From Achromobacter sp. Bel (lineage in GTDB: Bacteria > Pseudomonadota > Gammaproteobacteria > Burkholderiales > Burkholderiaceae_B): a DNA stretch of 64,000 bases. Every line of letters starts with the position of its first letter. Positions within the stretch are counted from its first letter, which is position 1. The notes beneath the pieces are model-generated. The model saw nothing but the letters and a program-made list of their open reading frames with translations. It had not been told where the DNA came from and did not search any database. The position numbers and the translations under genes were made by a program. Of the stretch, positions 17,753 to 26,073 are shown piece after piece. The DNA lies in contig NZ_JABBJN010000021.1 in the NCBI RefSeq assembly GCF_012928505.1, positions 1 to 64,000 of the forward strand. The letters are read 5' to 3'.

Positions 17753-19327
17753 TTACTTCTCGATGTACACGTCGTCGAACGACTCGTTCAGGCCGATGGC
17801 GGTCTTGACCAGGTTCTTCACGTTGCTGCGATACAAGGTCGGGAACTCCATGTCCACCAGGAAGCCGTTGGCGACTTCATTGACCAGCGTCGTCTGCAGC
17901 GAGGTGTAGAGCGCCTGGCGCTTGGCCGGATCGACTTCGGAGGCGGCGGCCTCCCACTGCTTGTCGGTCTCGGGGTTGCTGTAGCCCTGCACGTTGGCGA
18001 ACGGCGACCCCTTGACGATGTTCGACGTGATGTACAGGCGCTGCACGCCCAGCGCGGGGTCGCCGTACTGGTAGGTGAAGGTCGTCGTCATGTCGAAATC
18101 CCAGTTGCCCGTGCGGCTGGCCCAGCCCCCCGCGTCCGTCGATTCCAGGTTGACCTTGAAGCCCAGTTGCTCCAGTGCCTGCTTGGTGTATTCGCCCAGG
18201 CGGTCCCAGGTGGACCCGTAGGGGAAGCTCAACTGGCGGATCGTGTAGTCCTCGGGCTTGATGCCCGATTCCTTGATCAGCGCGCGCGCCTTTTTCATGT
18301 CGAAGGGCATGGCCGGCATGTTCTTGTCATAGAACATTTCGGTGGTGACAAAGGGGCTGGTCGACACCTTGCCCAGGCCGAAAAAGATGTTGTTGACGAC
18401 CATGTTGCGGTTCATCGCCGCCATGACCGCCTGGCGCACCTTCAGGTTGTCGAACGGCGGCTTGCGCATGTTGAAGATCAGGTAGGCCTGCGGCGAGAAC
18501 ATTTCCCAGCCCGCCGTGGTGTATTCCACCTTGGGCAAGGCGCGCAGGCGCTTGATGTCGACGTTGTCCACGTCGCCGCCGCGCAGCACGTCCACGCTGC
18601 CGCGCTCGAACGCCACGGCGCGCGAGGCCGCATCGGGGATCACGTTGAACACCAGTTCGTCCAGGTACGGCATGCCTGGCTTCCAGTATTCAGGGTTGCG
18701 CGTCAGCTTGATGTATTCGCCGCGCTTCCATTCCTTGAACATGAAGGGGCCCGTGCCCACCGGTTTCTGGTTGGCCGGGTTGGTCATGTAGTCGGTGCCG
18801 GCATAAAGATGCTTGGGCATCATCGGGGCAAAGCCGGGTTCGAACATCAGCATGAAGGCGGGAAAGGGCGTCTTCAGCTTGATGACGACGGTCTTGGCGT
18901 CGGGCGCCTGCACCGAATCGACGAATTTGTTCAGGATGACGCGGGCGCGCGCATGCGTCTTGGGCAGCATGTCCGCCAGCGAGAACACGACGTCTTCCGA
19001 CGTGAACGGCTTGCCGTCATGCCATTTGACGTTGTCTTGCAGATGGAAGGTGTAGGTCAGGCCGTCGGCCGCGGCTTCCCACGATTTGGCCAGGCCCGGT
19101 TGCGGCTTCAGGTCGGTGGAGTAGGTCAGCAGGCTTTCATAGATCTTGCCCGCGACGAATTGCGTGGGACCCTGCTGGTTGATGGCCGTGACGATCACGG
19201 GCGGCTCCGGCTGAACGATCATGTTCAAGGTGCCGCCCTTGGTCTGGGCCAGGGCTTCTGTGGCGGGCAGCGCGGCCGCAAGGACCAATGCGCCGATGCT
19301 AAGGGAGAACCATTTCTTCGATTTCAC
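17753..19327 (-). CDS. ABC transporter substrate-binding protein, family 5 (peptide/opine type)
   Basis: A 524-residue periplasmic receptor with a Sec signal (MKSKKWFSLSIGALVLAAALPATEALAQ). Family-5 motifs are visible: YSTDLKPQPGLAKSWEAAADGLTYTFHLQDNVKWHDGKPFTSEDVVFS, PVGTGPFMFKEWKRGEYIKLTRNPEYW and FDNLKVRQAVMAAMNR. These receptors bind peptides, opines, glutathione or other amides. It is separated from the upstream hydrolase by 186 bp, which may hold an internal promoter. Confidence 0.94.
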   Translation of the reverse strand: MKSKKWFSLSIGALVLAAALPATEALAQTKGGTLNMIVQPEPPVIVTAINQQGPTQFVAGKIYESLLTYSTDLKPQPGLAKSWEAAADGLTYTFHLQDNVKWHDGKPFTSEDVVFSLADMLPKTHARARVILNKFVDSVQAPDAKTVVIKLKTPFPAFMLMFEPGFAPMMPKHLYAGTDYMTNPANQKPVGTGPFMFKEWKRGEYIKLTRNPEYWKPGMPYLDELVFNVIPDAASRAVAFERGSVDVLRGGDVDNVDIKRLRALPKVEYTTAGWEMFSPQAYLIFNMRKPPFDNLKVRQAVMAAMNRNMVVNNIFFGLGKVSTSPFVTTEMFYDKNMPAMPFDMKKARALIKESGIKPEDYTIRQLSFPYGSTWDRLGEYTKQALEQLGFKVNLESTDAGGWASRTGNWDFDMTTTFTYQYGDPALGVQRLYITSNIVKGSPFANVQGYSNPETDKQWEAAASEVDPAKRQALYTSLQTTLVNEVANGFLVDMEFPTLYRSNVKNLVKTAIGLNESFDDVYIEK

Positions 19328-19513
19328 TGCGAGCCTCCGGGCTGGAAAGGGACTGACAGGTGACCGCCGTCGCGCGGCGGATGCCGGGCATTAACAAGCA
19401 AACCTCATGCCACCTGCATTTCTCAGGGGTACTACGGGTGAAGCCGCTACAACCATGCTTCATACAGGTGCTGGGTAAGGCAGCCGCGCACCATTGCGGC
19501 GAAATCGGCGGTG

Positions 19514-20758
19514 CTAGCGCGCGGCGTTGGCGCGCGCCACCATGGCGTCTAGCAGCACGTTGCAGCCGGCTTCCAGGTGTTCGGGCTGCGCGTCCTCAAT
19601 CTCGTTGTGGCTGATGCCGTCTTTGCAGGGCACGAAGATCATCGCCGTCGGGGCCACCGCGGCCATATAGACCGCGTCGTGCCCCGCACCGGTCACGATG
19701 TTCATGGCGGGCAGCCGGCGGCTGGCGGCGCCTTGGCGCACTTTGTCCACCAGGTCAGGGTCGAAGGGCGTGGGAAGGAAGGTCTGCACGTCTTTCACCT
19801 CGACCTGCACGCCGTGCGCGACGGCGATGTCGTCGCAGGCGCGGCGCCATGCCTGGTCCATGCGCGCCAGCGTCGCTTCGTCTTCGTGGCGCAGGTCTGC
19901 CGTGAACCGGACCTGACCCGGGATGACGTTGCGCGACCCCGGATAGGCGTGGATTTCGCCGACGGTACCGCGTCCGTGCGGCTGGTGCGCGTTCGCGATG
20001 TTGATCACGGCTTGCACCAGGAAGCTGGCGGCGAACAGCGCGTCGCGGCGAATCGCCATCGGCGTGGGCCCGGCGTGCATTTCCATGCCCGTCACCGTGA
20101 TGTCGTACCACCGCAGGCCCAGCGAACCCGTCACCACGCCGATGGTCTTTTCTTCGTGCTCCAGGATCGGGCCCTGTTCGATATGTGCCTCGAAGTAGGC
20201 GTCGACGGGCCGTCCGCCAACGGGGTCAGCGCCTGCGTAGCCGATGGCCTGCAGTTCGTCGCGCACGGCAATGCCCTGCGCGTCGCGTGCCGACAGCGCC
20301 GTCTCCAGCGGGAACTTGCCCGCGAAAACGCCCGATCCCATCATGACGGGCACGAAGCGCGATCCTTCCTCGTTCGTCCAGATGGCCAATTCCAGCGGCG
20401 CCTCGGTCTGGATGCCCGCGTCGTTCAGCGTGCGCATGACTTCAAGCCCGGCCAGCACGCCGTAACAGCCGTCGAACTTGCCGCCCGTGGGCTGGGTGTC
20501 GATATGGCTGCCGGTCATGACGGGCGGCAGGTCGTTATCGCGGCCCGCGCGGCGCGCAAAGATATTGCCCACCTGATCCACCCGCACCGTCATGCCGGCG
20601 TCGCGCATCCAGCCCGTCACGAGGTCGCGGCCCTGGCCGTCCAAGGCGGTCAGCGCCAGTCGGCAATTGCCGCCCTTGGGCGTGGCGCCGATCTGCGCCA
20701 GATCCATCAGTGATTGCCACAGCCGCTTGCCGTTGATGGAAAGGGAAGACGATGTCAT
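19514..20758 (-). CDS. M20-family amidase/carbamoylase (Zn-dependent hydrolase)
   Basis: A 414-residue metallohydrolase of the N-carbamoyl-L-amino-acid hydrolase, allantoate and ureidoglycolate amidohydrolase group. Metal-binding motifs are SHIDTQPTGGKFDG (H85, D96 region), WTNEEGSRF (E130, E131) and EAHIEQGPILE (His about residue 193), with a C-terminal GAGHDAVYMA. It cleaves C-N bonds of carbamoyl or ureido compounds. The ATG at 20758 overlaps the regulator stop by 4 bp, so the genes are coupled. The exact substrate cannot be told from sequence. Confidence 0.9.
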   Translation of the reverse strand: MTSSSLSINGKRLWQSLMDLAQIGATPKGGNCRLALTALDGQGRDLVTGWMRDAGMTVRVDQVGNIFARRAGRDNDLPPVMTGSHIDTQPTGGKFDGCYGVLAGLEVMRTLNDAGIQTEAPLELAIWTNEEGSRFVPVMMGSGVFAGKFPLETALSARDAQGIAVRDELQAIGYAGADPVGGRPVDAYFEAHIEQGPILEHEEKTIGVVTGSLGLRWYDITVTGMEMHAGPTPMAIRRDALFAASFLVQAVINIANAHQPHGRGTVGEIHAYPGSRNVIPGQVRFTADLRHEDEATLARMDQAWRRACDDIAVAHGVQVEVKDVQTFLPTPFDPDLVDKVRQGAASRRLPAMNIVTGAGHDAVYMAAVAPTAMIFVPCKDGISHNEIEDAQPEHLEAGCNVLLDAMVARANAAR

Positions 20759-21498
20759 GGGTTGCCTCGAACGTCGGTGAATGAATCGAAGTCTTCGCGC
20801 AGGCGCGCCAGGATGCCCAGCAGGTGCGCATGCATGGCGTGCCGCGCCCGGATCGGATCCCGCGCCGCGATGGCGTTCAGGATGCGCTGATGCTCGGCAT
20901 GGGCCGCGGCCCATGCCTGCGTGGTGACGAAGTAGTCCTGCATGCGGCTGTACAACGGGCTGGCCTGGCTGAGGTTCCACAGGTGCGCGACGGCCGATGC
21001 CAGCGCCGCGTTGCCGCAAGCGGTCGCGATGGCGCTATGGAACTCACGGTCGTGGCGGCCGGGGGAATCGGTCAGGGACATGTCGGCATGCGCGTCGCGG
21101 ATGGCGGCGATCTGCGCGGGCGAAGCCTGGTGCGCGGCCAGCGCGGCGCATTCGGGTTCGATCAGCATGCGGGCTTCCAGCAGGTCGAAGGGGCCGAAGT
21201 CGTCGCGTTCGGCTGCGCCGTGCGGGGCCGCACTGACGGGCGGCGGAAACCCGGCGCCGTCGGGGGCGATGGTGACGAACACGCCCGAACCTACCCGCAC
21301 TTCCACATAGCCTTCGATCTCCAGCGCGATCAAGGCTTCACGGATCGACGCCCGGCTGACCTGCAATTGCTCCGCCAATTCCCGCTCCGACGGCAGCCGG
21401 CCGCCGCGGGGGAAATCCCCCGCCCGGATACGGCCCGCGATTTGGTCGGCGATCATGCGGTACAGCCGGGTAGCAGCGACAGCCTGGAACGTGCTCAT
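20755..21498 (-). CDS. GntR-family (FadR/FCD) transcriptional regulator
   Basis: A 247-residue regulator. The winged helix-turn-helix is RLPSERELAEQLQVSRASIREALIALEIEGYVEVRVGSGVFV (about residues 35-75). The helical FCD effector domain follows, with the metal-site residues spread over FDLLEARMLIEPECAALAA and DREFHSAIATACGN, and HQRILNAIAARDPIRARHAMHAHL near the C-terminus. It is the first gene of the nine-gene leftward run, overlaps the hydrolase by 4 bp, and has two repeated TGGTCAGGCC boxes upstream, so it probably controls the whole run and itself. Confidence 0.93.
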   Translation of the reverse strand: MSTFQAVAATRLYRMIADQIAGRIRAGDFPRGGRLPSERELAEQLQVSRASIREALIALEIEGYVEVRVGSGVFVTIAPDGAGFPPPVSAAPHGAAERDDFGPFDLLEARMLIEPECAALAAHQASPAQIAAIRDAHADMSLTDSPGRHDREFHSAIATACGNAALASAVAHLWNLSQASPLYSRMQDYFVTTQAWAAAHAEHQRILNAIAARDPIRARHAMHAHLLGILARLREDFDSFTDVRGNP

Positions 21499-21525
21499 GG
21501 CGTGATTGCCAACTTTAATGGCCTG

Positions 21526-21537
21526 GTGGTCAGGCCG
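21526..21537. promoter_or_regulatory. candidate GntR/FadR-type operator, copy 1
   Basis: GTGGTCAGGCCG, 28 bp upstream of the GntR start. The 11-mer GTGGTCAGGCC recurs exactly 100 bp away. The form TGGTC-A-GGCCA resembles FCD-family sites such as TGGTNNNACCA of PdhR. No binding evidence is available. Confidence 0.6.
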
Positions 21538-21625
21538 CCAATATAGGCATGCCGGTATTGAAATAGAAGGAAAATATCGAATATTCAGGGAAAACGATCA
21601 GAGGGATTTCACGTCTTCCTATCAA

Positions 21626-21637
21626 GTGGTCAGGCCA
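21626..21637. promoter_or_regulatory. candidate GntR/FadR-type operator, copy 2
   Basis: GTGGTCAGGCCA, the second copy, 128 bp upstream of the GntR start and nearer to the divergent GT39-like gene. Spacing of exactly 100 bp from copy 1 would allow looping. The rest of 21499-21787 shows no gene. Confidence 0.6.
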
Positions 21638-21787
21638 GTTAGGAACGCGTTTCCCCTCCTTTCGGCTTTACAGTTTTCGAACAATTGGCGAACAAAATCC
21701 CCGGGCTTGGCGCGCCCCGCAAACTGATAATTCTCCCGGCCCGGTGGCGGGCAGTCGAAGCGGTCCGCCGGATGGCGGCGCAGGGAG

Positions 21788-23275
21788 ATGCGGGTGGGAA
21801 TGGGGGTAACGCGGACGGCCCGGATAGAGGGGTGGAAGATTGGCGTGGGGCTGCTGGTGTTCGCCCTGTGCTGGCTGCTGCTGCTGGATCGCGGGGCGCT
21901 GGCGCCGCCCACCGACAATATCGAGCAACTGACCTGGGTGCGCAGCCTGGAATGGGGCTATTACAAGCATCCACCGCTGCCGACCTGGCTGCTATGGCCG
22001 GTGGTGCAGGTGCTGGGGTGGTCGGCGTGGGCAACGTATGTCGCGGGCGCGGCGTGCACGCTGGGCGCCTTCGCGCTGTTGTGGCGCTTGCTGCGCGAAC
22101 TGCGCGGGCGCGTCTACGCCACGACCGCCTTGCTGGCCGGCCTGTGCGTCACCTTCTACAACGGCCGCTTGTACTTCTATAACCACGAGATCGTGCTGAT
22201 CCCCCTGGTGGTGGGCTGCGCGGCGGCCTGCTGGAAGGCCTACACGACGCGTCGCATCGGCTGGTGGATCGCGCTGGGCGTCTGCCTGGGTTTGGGCGCC
22301 TTGGCCAAATACCAGGTTGCGGTGGCGGGCGTGGCGGTGTTCGTGTTCTGGCTGAGCCAGCGGGGCTGGCGCGACCCGATGCAGGTGTTTGGCTTGCAGG
22401 TGGCGGGGTTGGCCGCGCTGGCCGTGTTTTCGCCGCATCTGGTCTGGCTGGCAACCAACGATTTCGAGTCGCTCGGCTATGCCATGTCGTCGTCGCTGGC
22501 GGCCAGCCTGTCGTGGCCGGCCCGCGCGCAAGAGGTCGCGCGCTGGTGGGGCGACCAGTTCCTGAACCGGGCCATGCCCGCATGGGTGCTGCTGGGCGCG
22601 TCGTGGCTGTTGGCGCGGCGCCGGCAATCCCGGCGGGCCGTTCCTGTCGCACCGGCCGCGGCGCCAGGTGGCCCGGGGCGCGCGCTGCTGCTGGCGTTCG
22701 GCTTCACGCCGCTGGTCTTCGTCAGCACGATGACGCTGGCCACCGGTTCCCACATCCAGCTGCATTGGGGGACGCCGTTTCTGTTGTTCGCGGTGCCGGC
22801 CGTCATGGAGTTGCTGCGCGGCCGCGCAGGCTGGGGGCATGTCAGGCTGCGCGACGCGGTGGGGGGCTTCGTGCTGATCCAGTTGCTGCTGATGGCGCGC
22901 GTGGAACTGACCTCGCCCGCGGGGGCCGGCCTGTCGCGGCGGGCTGCAGACTGGCGGTATTTCGATTCACAGGCGTTGGCGCAGGCTTTGCATGCGCGCG
23001 CCAAGCAAACGTTGGGCGGACCGGTCCGCGTGATATCGGGGCCGCCGGCCGAAGCCGGGGCGCTGGCTTTGCGGCTGCCCGAGCAGCCCCTGGTGCTGAT
23101 CGACGGGCAGCCGCGTTTCAGTCCTTGGGTGCCCGCCGGATTGGCGGCGGCCTGCGGTGCGCTGGAATTGCGCCTGAATGCGCGTCCCGAGGGCTTCGAG
23201 CCGGTCGGCGCTGATTTTCCCGGCCTGTACTGGCGGCTGTTGCCGCCCGGCGCCGCTTGCGGCGCGGACGGCTAG
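21788..23275 (+). CDS. GT39/ArnT-like integral-membrane glycosyltransferase
   Basis: A 495-residue protein of the PMT_2 or ArnT-like dolichyl/undecaprenyl-phosphate-sugar transferase group. The first periplasmic loop has DNIEQLTWVRSLEWGYYKHPPLPTWLLW, where the acidic residue and PPL motif are family-typical. About nine to ten membrane helices follow, then a periplasmic C-terminal part from about residue 380. These enzymes add a lipid-linked sugar to lipid A, glycans or proteins. The start is ATG 21788 or 21800. No sugar-lipid synthesis genes are adjacent, so donor and acceptor are unknown. Confidence 0.85.
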   Translation: MRVGMGVTRTARIEGWKIGVGLLVFALCWLLLLDRGALAPPTDNIEQLTWVRSLEWGYYKHPPLPTWLLWPVVQVLGWSAWATYVAGAACTLGAFALLWRLLRELRGRVYATTALLAGLCVTFYNGRLYFYNHEIVLIPLVVGCAAACWKAYTTRRIGWWIALGVCLGLGALAKYQVAVAGVAVFVFWLSQRGWRDPMQVFGLQVAGLAALAVFSPHLVWLATNDFESLGYAMSSSLAASLSWPARAQEVARWWGDQFLNRAMPAWVLLGASWLLARRRQSRRAVPVAPAAAPGGPGRALLLAFGFTPLVFVSTMTLATGSHIQLHWGTPFLLFAVPAVMELLRGRAGWGHVRLRDAVGGFVLIQLLLMARVELTSPAGAGLSRRAADWRYFDSQALAQALHARAKQTLGGPVRVISGPPAEAGALALRLPEQPLVLIDGQPRFSPWVPAGLAAACGALELRLNARPEGFEPVGADFPGLYWRLLPPGAACGADG

Positions 23276-23284
23276 GCGAGAGGA

Positions 23285-23551
23285 CTACTGTGCGTCGCCG
23301 TCCGGCTCCGGCGTCTGCGTGAAGGCGCGCACCAGCCGCGCGATGCCGTCCAGTTCGTCGTGTGCGCCCACCACCCATTCCGGCTTCTCGAACGGGCTGT
23401 CCGACGGCGCCTGGTCCATGTTGGCCTTCAGGTCGTTCAGCAGTTCCAGCGCCATATCGGTCGCTTGGGGGCTGCTGCGGGTGGAAAGGGCGATGGCGAT
23501 CGCCAACGCCTGGCGCATGGCCAGCAATCGGCCTTCCAGTTCAGTGCCCAT
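23285..23551 (-). CDS. small protein of unknown function
   Basis: An 88-residue, mostly helical, acidic protein (MGTELEGRLLAMRQALAIAIALS start). It has no signal peptide or cysteines. AAGGA lies 9 bp before the ATG. It is convergent with the GT39-like gene (9 bp between stops) and divergent from hemN. I do not recognise a family. Confidence 0.65.
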   Translation of the reverse strand: MGTELEGRLLAMRQALAIAIALSTRSSPQATDMALELLNDLKANMDQAPSDSPFEKPEWVVGAHDELDGIARLVRAFTQTPEPDGDAQ

Positions 23552-23628
23552 GAGGTGTGTCCTTGTTCTGCAACGTGAATGGACGCATTTTAGGGCCAGG
23601 CCGTGCGCGCCCGCGCTTGGTGCGAGGT

Positions 23629-23642
23629 TTGCGCAAAATCAA
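23629..23642 (+). promoter_or_regulatory. Anr/FNR-like box upstream of hemN
   Basis: TTGCGCAAAATCAA matches eight of ten specified bases of TTGAT-N4-ATCAA. Its 3' end is 35 bp before the hemN start. HemN genes for the oxygen-independent reaction are commonly induced by this regulator under low oxygen, so the position makes sense. Confidence 0.6.
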
Positions 23643-23677
23643 GGTGGGAGGGGCGCCACAGGCGAATAATCCAGGGT

Positions 23678-25108
23678 ATGCAAGCCGCCCTACGCCCACT
23701 CATTTCAGAACCGCCGGCTCCTGCCGCCTCCGAGCCCTTTTTTCCGCCCCAGTTGCTGGCCAGGCTGGATAAGAACGGGCCGCGCTACACCTCGTATCCC
23801 ACGGCCGACCGCTACCACGGCGGCTTCGGCGAACAGGATTACCGGCAGGCGCTGCAACAGCGGCGCGCCGTCACCCCGGACGAGCCCCTGTCGTTGTACG
23901 TGCATATCCCATTCTGCGATTCGGTCTGTTACTACTGCGCCTGTAACAAGGTGGTGACACGGCATCACGAGCGCGCCGCCCGTTATCTGGATGCGCTGGC
24001 GCAAGAAATCGCGCTGCATGTCCGGGAGCTGGGGGCGGGCGTTCCGGTGTCGCAACTGCATTTCGGCGGCGGCACGCCCACCTTCCTGTCCGACGACGAA
24101 CTGACCCGCCTGATGCAAGACCTGCGGGCGAGTTTCCGGTTTGAACCGGAGGCGGAAATCTCGATCGAGGTCGATCCGCGCACCGCCACCCCGGCGCGCC
24201 TGGCCCACTTGCGCCAACTGGGCTTCAACCGGTTGAGTTTCGGGGTGCAGGATTTCGATCCCAAGGTCCAAGTGGCGGTACACCGGGTGCAGTCCTTCGA
24301 CGACGTGCGCACGCTGATGCAAAGCGCCCGGGCGCTGGGCTATGACTCGGTCAACGTGGACCTGATCTACGGGCTGCCCTTGCAGACCACCGAATCGTTC
24401 ACGCGCACGATCTCACAGGTGGTGATGCTGCGGCCCGACCGCATCGCGTTGTATGCCTACGCGCATTTGCCGGAACGTTTCAAGCCGCAGCGCCGCATCA
24501 ACGACGCCGACTTGCCCGACCGCGCCACGCGCGTCGGCTTGCTCAGTTCGGCCATCGACGGCTTCCTGCAGCAGGGCTACACGTACATCGGGATGGACCA
24601 TTTCGCGCTGAACACGGACGCGTTGGCCATCGCGAAGCAGCGGGGCGAGCTGCACCGGAACTTCCAGGGCTACAGCACGCAGCCCGACCGCGATCTGGTT
24701 GCGCTGGGCGTGTCGGCCATCGGCCGCATCGGCAACACCTATAGCCAGAACGCCAAGGGGCTGGACGCCTATTACGCGGCTATCGAGTCCGGGCAATTCG
24801 CGGTCGAGCGTGGCTTGGCGCTCAATGCCGACGACGTGGTGCGGCGCGAGGTCATCATGGACATCATGTGCCAGGGCCGCGTGGATTTCGCGCGTATCGA
24901 GGCACGCCATGGCTTGCGCTTCGGCGACTACTTCAGCCGCGAATTGCTGCAAATGGCGAACCTGGCCGAATTGGGCCTGGTGAACCTGCGCGCGGGCGAG
25001 GTCCAGGTGACCGGCCTGGGCTGGTACTTCGTGCGCGCCGTCGCCATGGCCTTCGACGGCTATCTGCGCAGCGTCAGCACCAGCGCCAGCTATTCCCGGA
25101 TCATCTGA
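23678..25108 (+). CDS. hemN: oxygen-independent coproporphyrinogen III dehydrogenase HemN
   Basis: A 476-residue radical-SAM enzyme that converts coproporphyrinogen III to protoporphyrinogen IX without oxygen in haem synthesis. The 4Fe-4S cysteines are C80, C84 and C87 in FCDSVCYYCACNK, preceded by YTSYPTADRYH. Further HemN motifs are HFGGGTPTFL, EIDPRTATP-like EVDPRTATP, and YGLPLQTTESF. Length and the extra N-terminal segment separate true HemN from HemW. ATG 23678 is chosen because earlier in-frame starts add an Arg-rich tail. Confidence 0.95.
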   Translation: MQAALRPLISEPPAPAASEPFFPPQLLARLDKNGPRYTSYPTADRYHGGFGEQDYRQALQQRRAVTPDEPLSLYVHIPFCDSVCYYCACNKVVTRHHERAARYLDALAQEIALHVRELGAGVPVSQLHFGGGTPTFLSDDELTRLMQDLRASFRFEPEAEISIEVDPRTATPARLAHLRQLGFNRLSFGVQDFDPKVQVAVHRVQSFDDVRTLMQSARALGYDSVNVDLIYGLPLQTTESFTRTISQVVMLRPDRIALYAYAHLPERFKPQRRINDADLPDRATRVGLLSSAIDGFLQQGYTYIGMDHFALNTDALAIAKQRGELHRNFQGYSTQPDRDLVALGVSAIGRIGNTYSQNAKGLDAYYAAIESGQFAVERGLALNADDVVRREVIMDIMCQGRVDFARIEARHGLRFGDYFSRELLQMANLAELGLVNLRAGEVQVTGLGWYFVRAVAMAFDGYLRSVSTSASYSRII

Positions 25109-25143
25109 CCGGCAGGGGAAAGGCGTGGGCGCCGATTTGCGCA

Positions 25144-25887
25144 TCATTCGGCGAACTTCTCGCGCAGGTACAGCGCCAGCGACAGGTCATCGGCCAGTTG
25201 CAGCTTGCGCATGGCGCGGCGCTTGTGCGTGCTGACCGTCTTTTTGCTGCGCATGAGTCGGACCGCGATCTGCGTCACCGACAGCCCCTGGCTGATATGG
25301 CGCAGGATTTCGACTTCGGACGTGGTCAGGAGCGCTTGAGGGTGCGTGGGCAGCAGGGGGCGGACCTTGCCTTCCACCACCGACAGGAAGGGATCCCTGC
25401 CGTTCAGTACGCCGCGGATCATGTCCGGCAGCGAAGTCATTCCCCATTGTTTGGCCAGGTACCCGTTGGAGCCGGCCCGGAACGCGGCGTACTGCGTTTC
25501 GTAGAGGTTACCGGCCGAAAACGTGATGATCGCCAGGTTGGGGTGGTATCGGCGCAGGCGTCGCAGGTAGTTGACGCCGTCCCAGGGTTCCTGGGGCAGG
25601 TAGAAATCGATCAAGGCCACGTCACAGGGCGAATGGCTGAGTTTTTCCAACAGGGAACGCGCCGATGTCTCCCGGTGGACGACCCGGAAGCCCGGACGGC
25701 TTTCCAGATACGCGGCGACGCCCAGCGTCACGACGGGATGGTCGTCCAGAACGGCAACCCGGATCGTGGGGGGAGGGCGCGACAGCAGCAGATGCCGGCG
25801 TGCGCCAGGACGGTCATCGCTGTCGCCGCCGCGTGACGGAGACGAAAAGCATGACGCCACGGTCATAGGCGTTGAAACAGGTCTCAT
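25144..25887 (-). CDS. orphan NarL/LuxR-type response regulator
   Basis: A 247-residue two-component regulator. The receiver domain begins at about residue 42 (IRVAVLDDHPVV), with the phosphate-accepting Asp in DVALIDFYLP and Lys in NGYLAKQWG. The C-terminal LuxR helix-turn-helix is LTTSEVEILRHISQGLSVTQIAVRLMRSKKTVSTHKRRAMRKL. A non-conserved N-terminal tail of about 40 residues may mean the true start is downstream. No sensor kinase is adjacent. It is convergent with hemN (35 bp apart). The signal and targets are unknown. Confidence 0.9.
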   Translation of the reverse strand: MRPVSTPMTVASCFSSPSRGGDSDDRPGARRHLLLSRPPPTIRVAVLDDHPVVTLGVAAYLESRPGFRVVHRETSARSLLEKLSHSPCDVALIDFYLPQEPWDGVNYLRRLRRYHPNLAIITFSAGNLYETQYAAFRAGSNGYLAKQWGMTSLPDMIRGVLNGRDPFLSVVEGKVRPLLPTHPQALLTTSEVEILRHISQGLSVTQIAVRLMRSKKTVSTHKRRAMRKLQLADDLSLALYLREKFAE

Positions 25888-26073
25888 CGATGCCCCATAG
25901 GCCGGTAGAAGGGAACGCCGGTGGCGGTTTCATCCGGTTCAGGGCGAAATCCGAAGCACGCGTCGCGGTTGTCTGAAATTTGCGAAGGCAGATTACGTTT
26001 TCGTACGGTTGTTCGGACGGGAAAAGCGCCAAAATCAGACTGTTGCACCCTTGGCCTGATATAGAGCGTAAGC

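Noticed and set aside
17387-19363. Very long plus-strand frame (658 codons) over the ABC receptor
   Set aside because: It is a shadow of the receptor gene on the minus strand, which has a clear signal peptide and family motifs.
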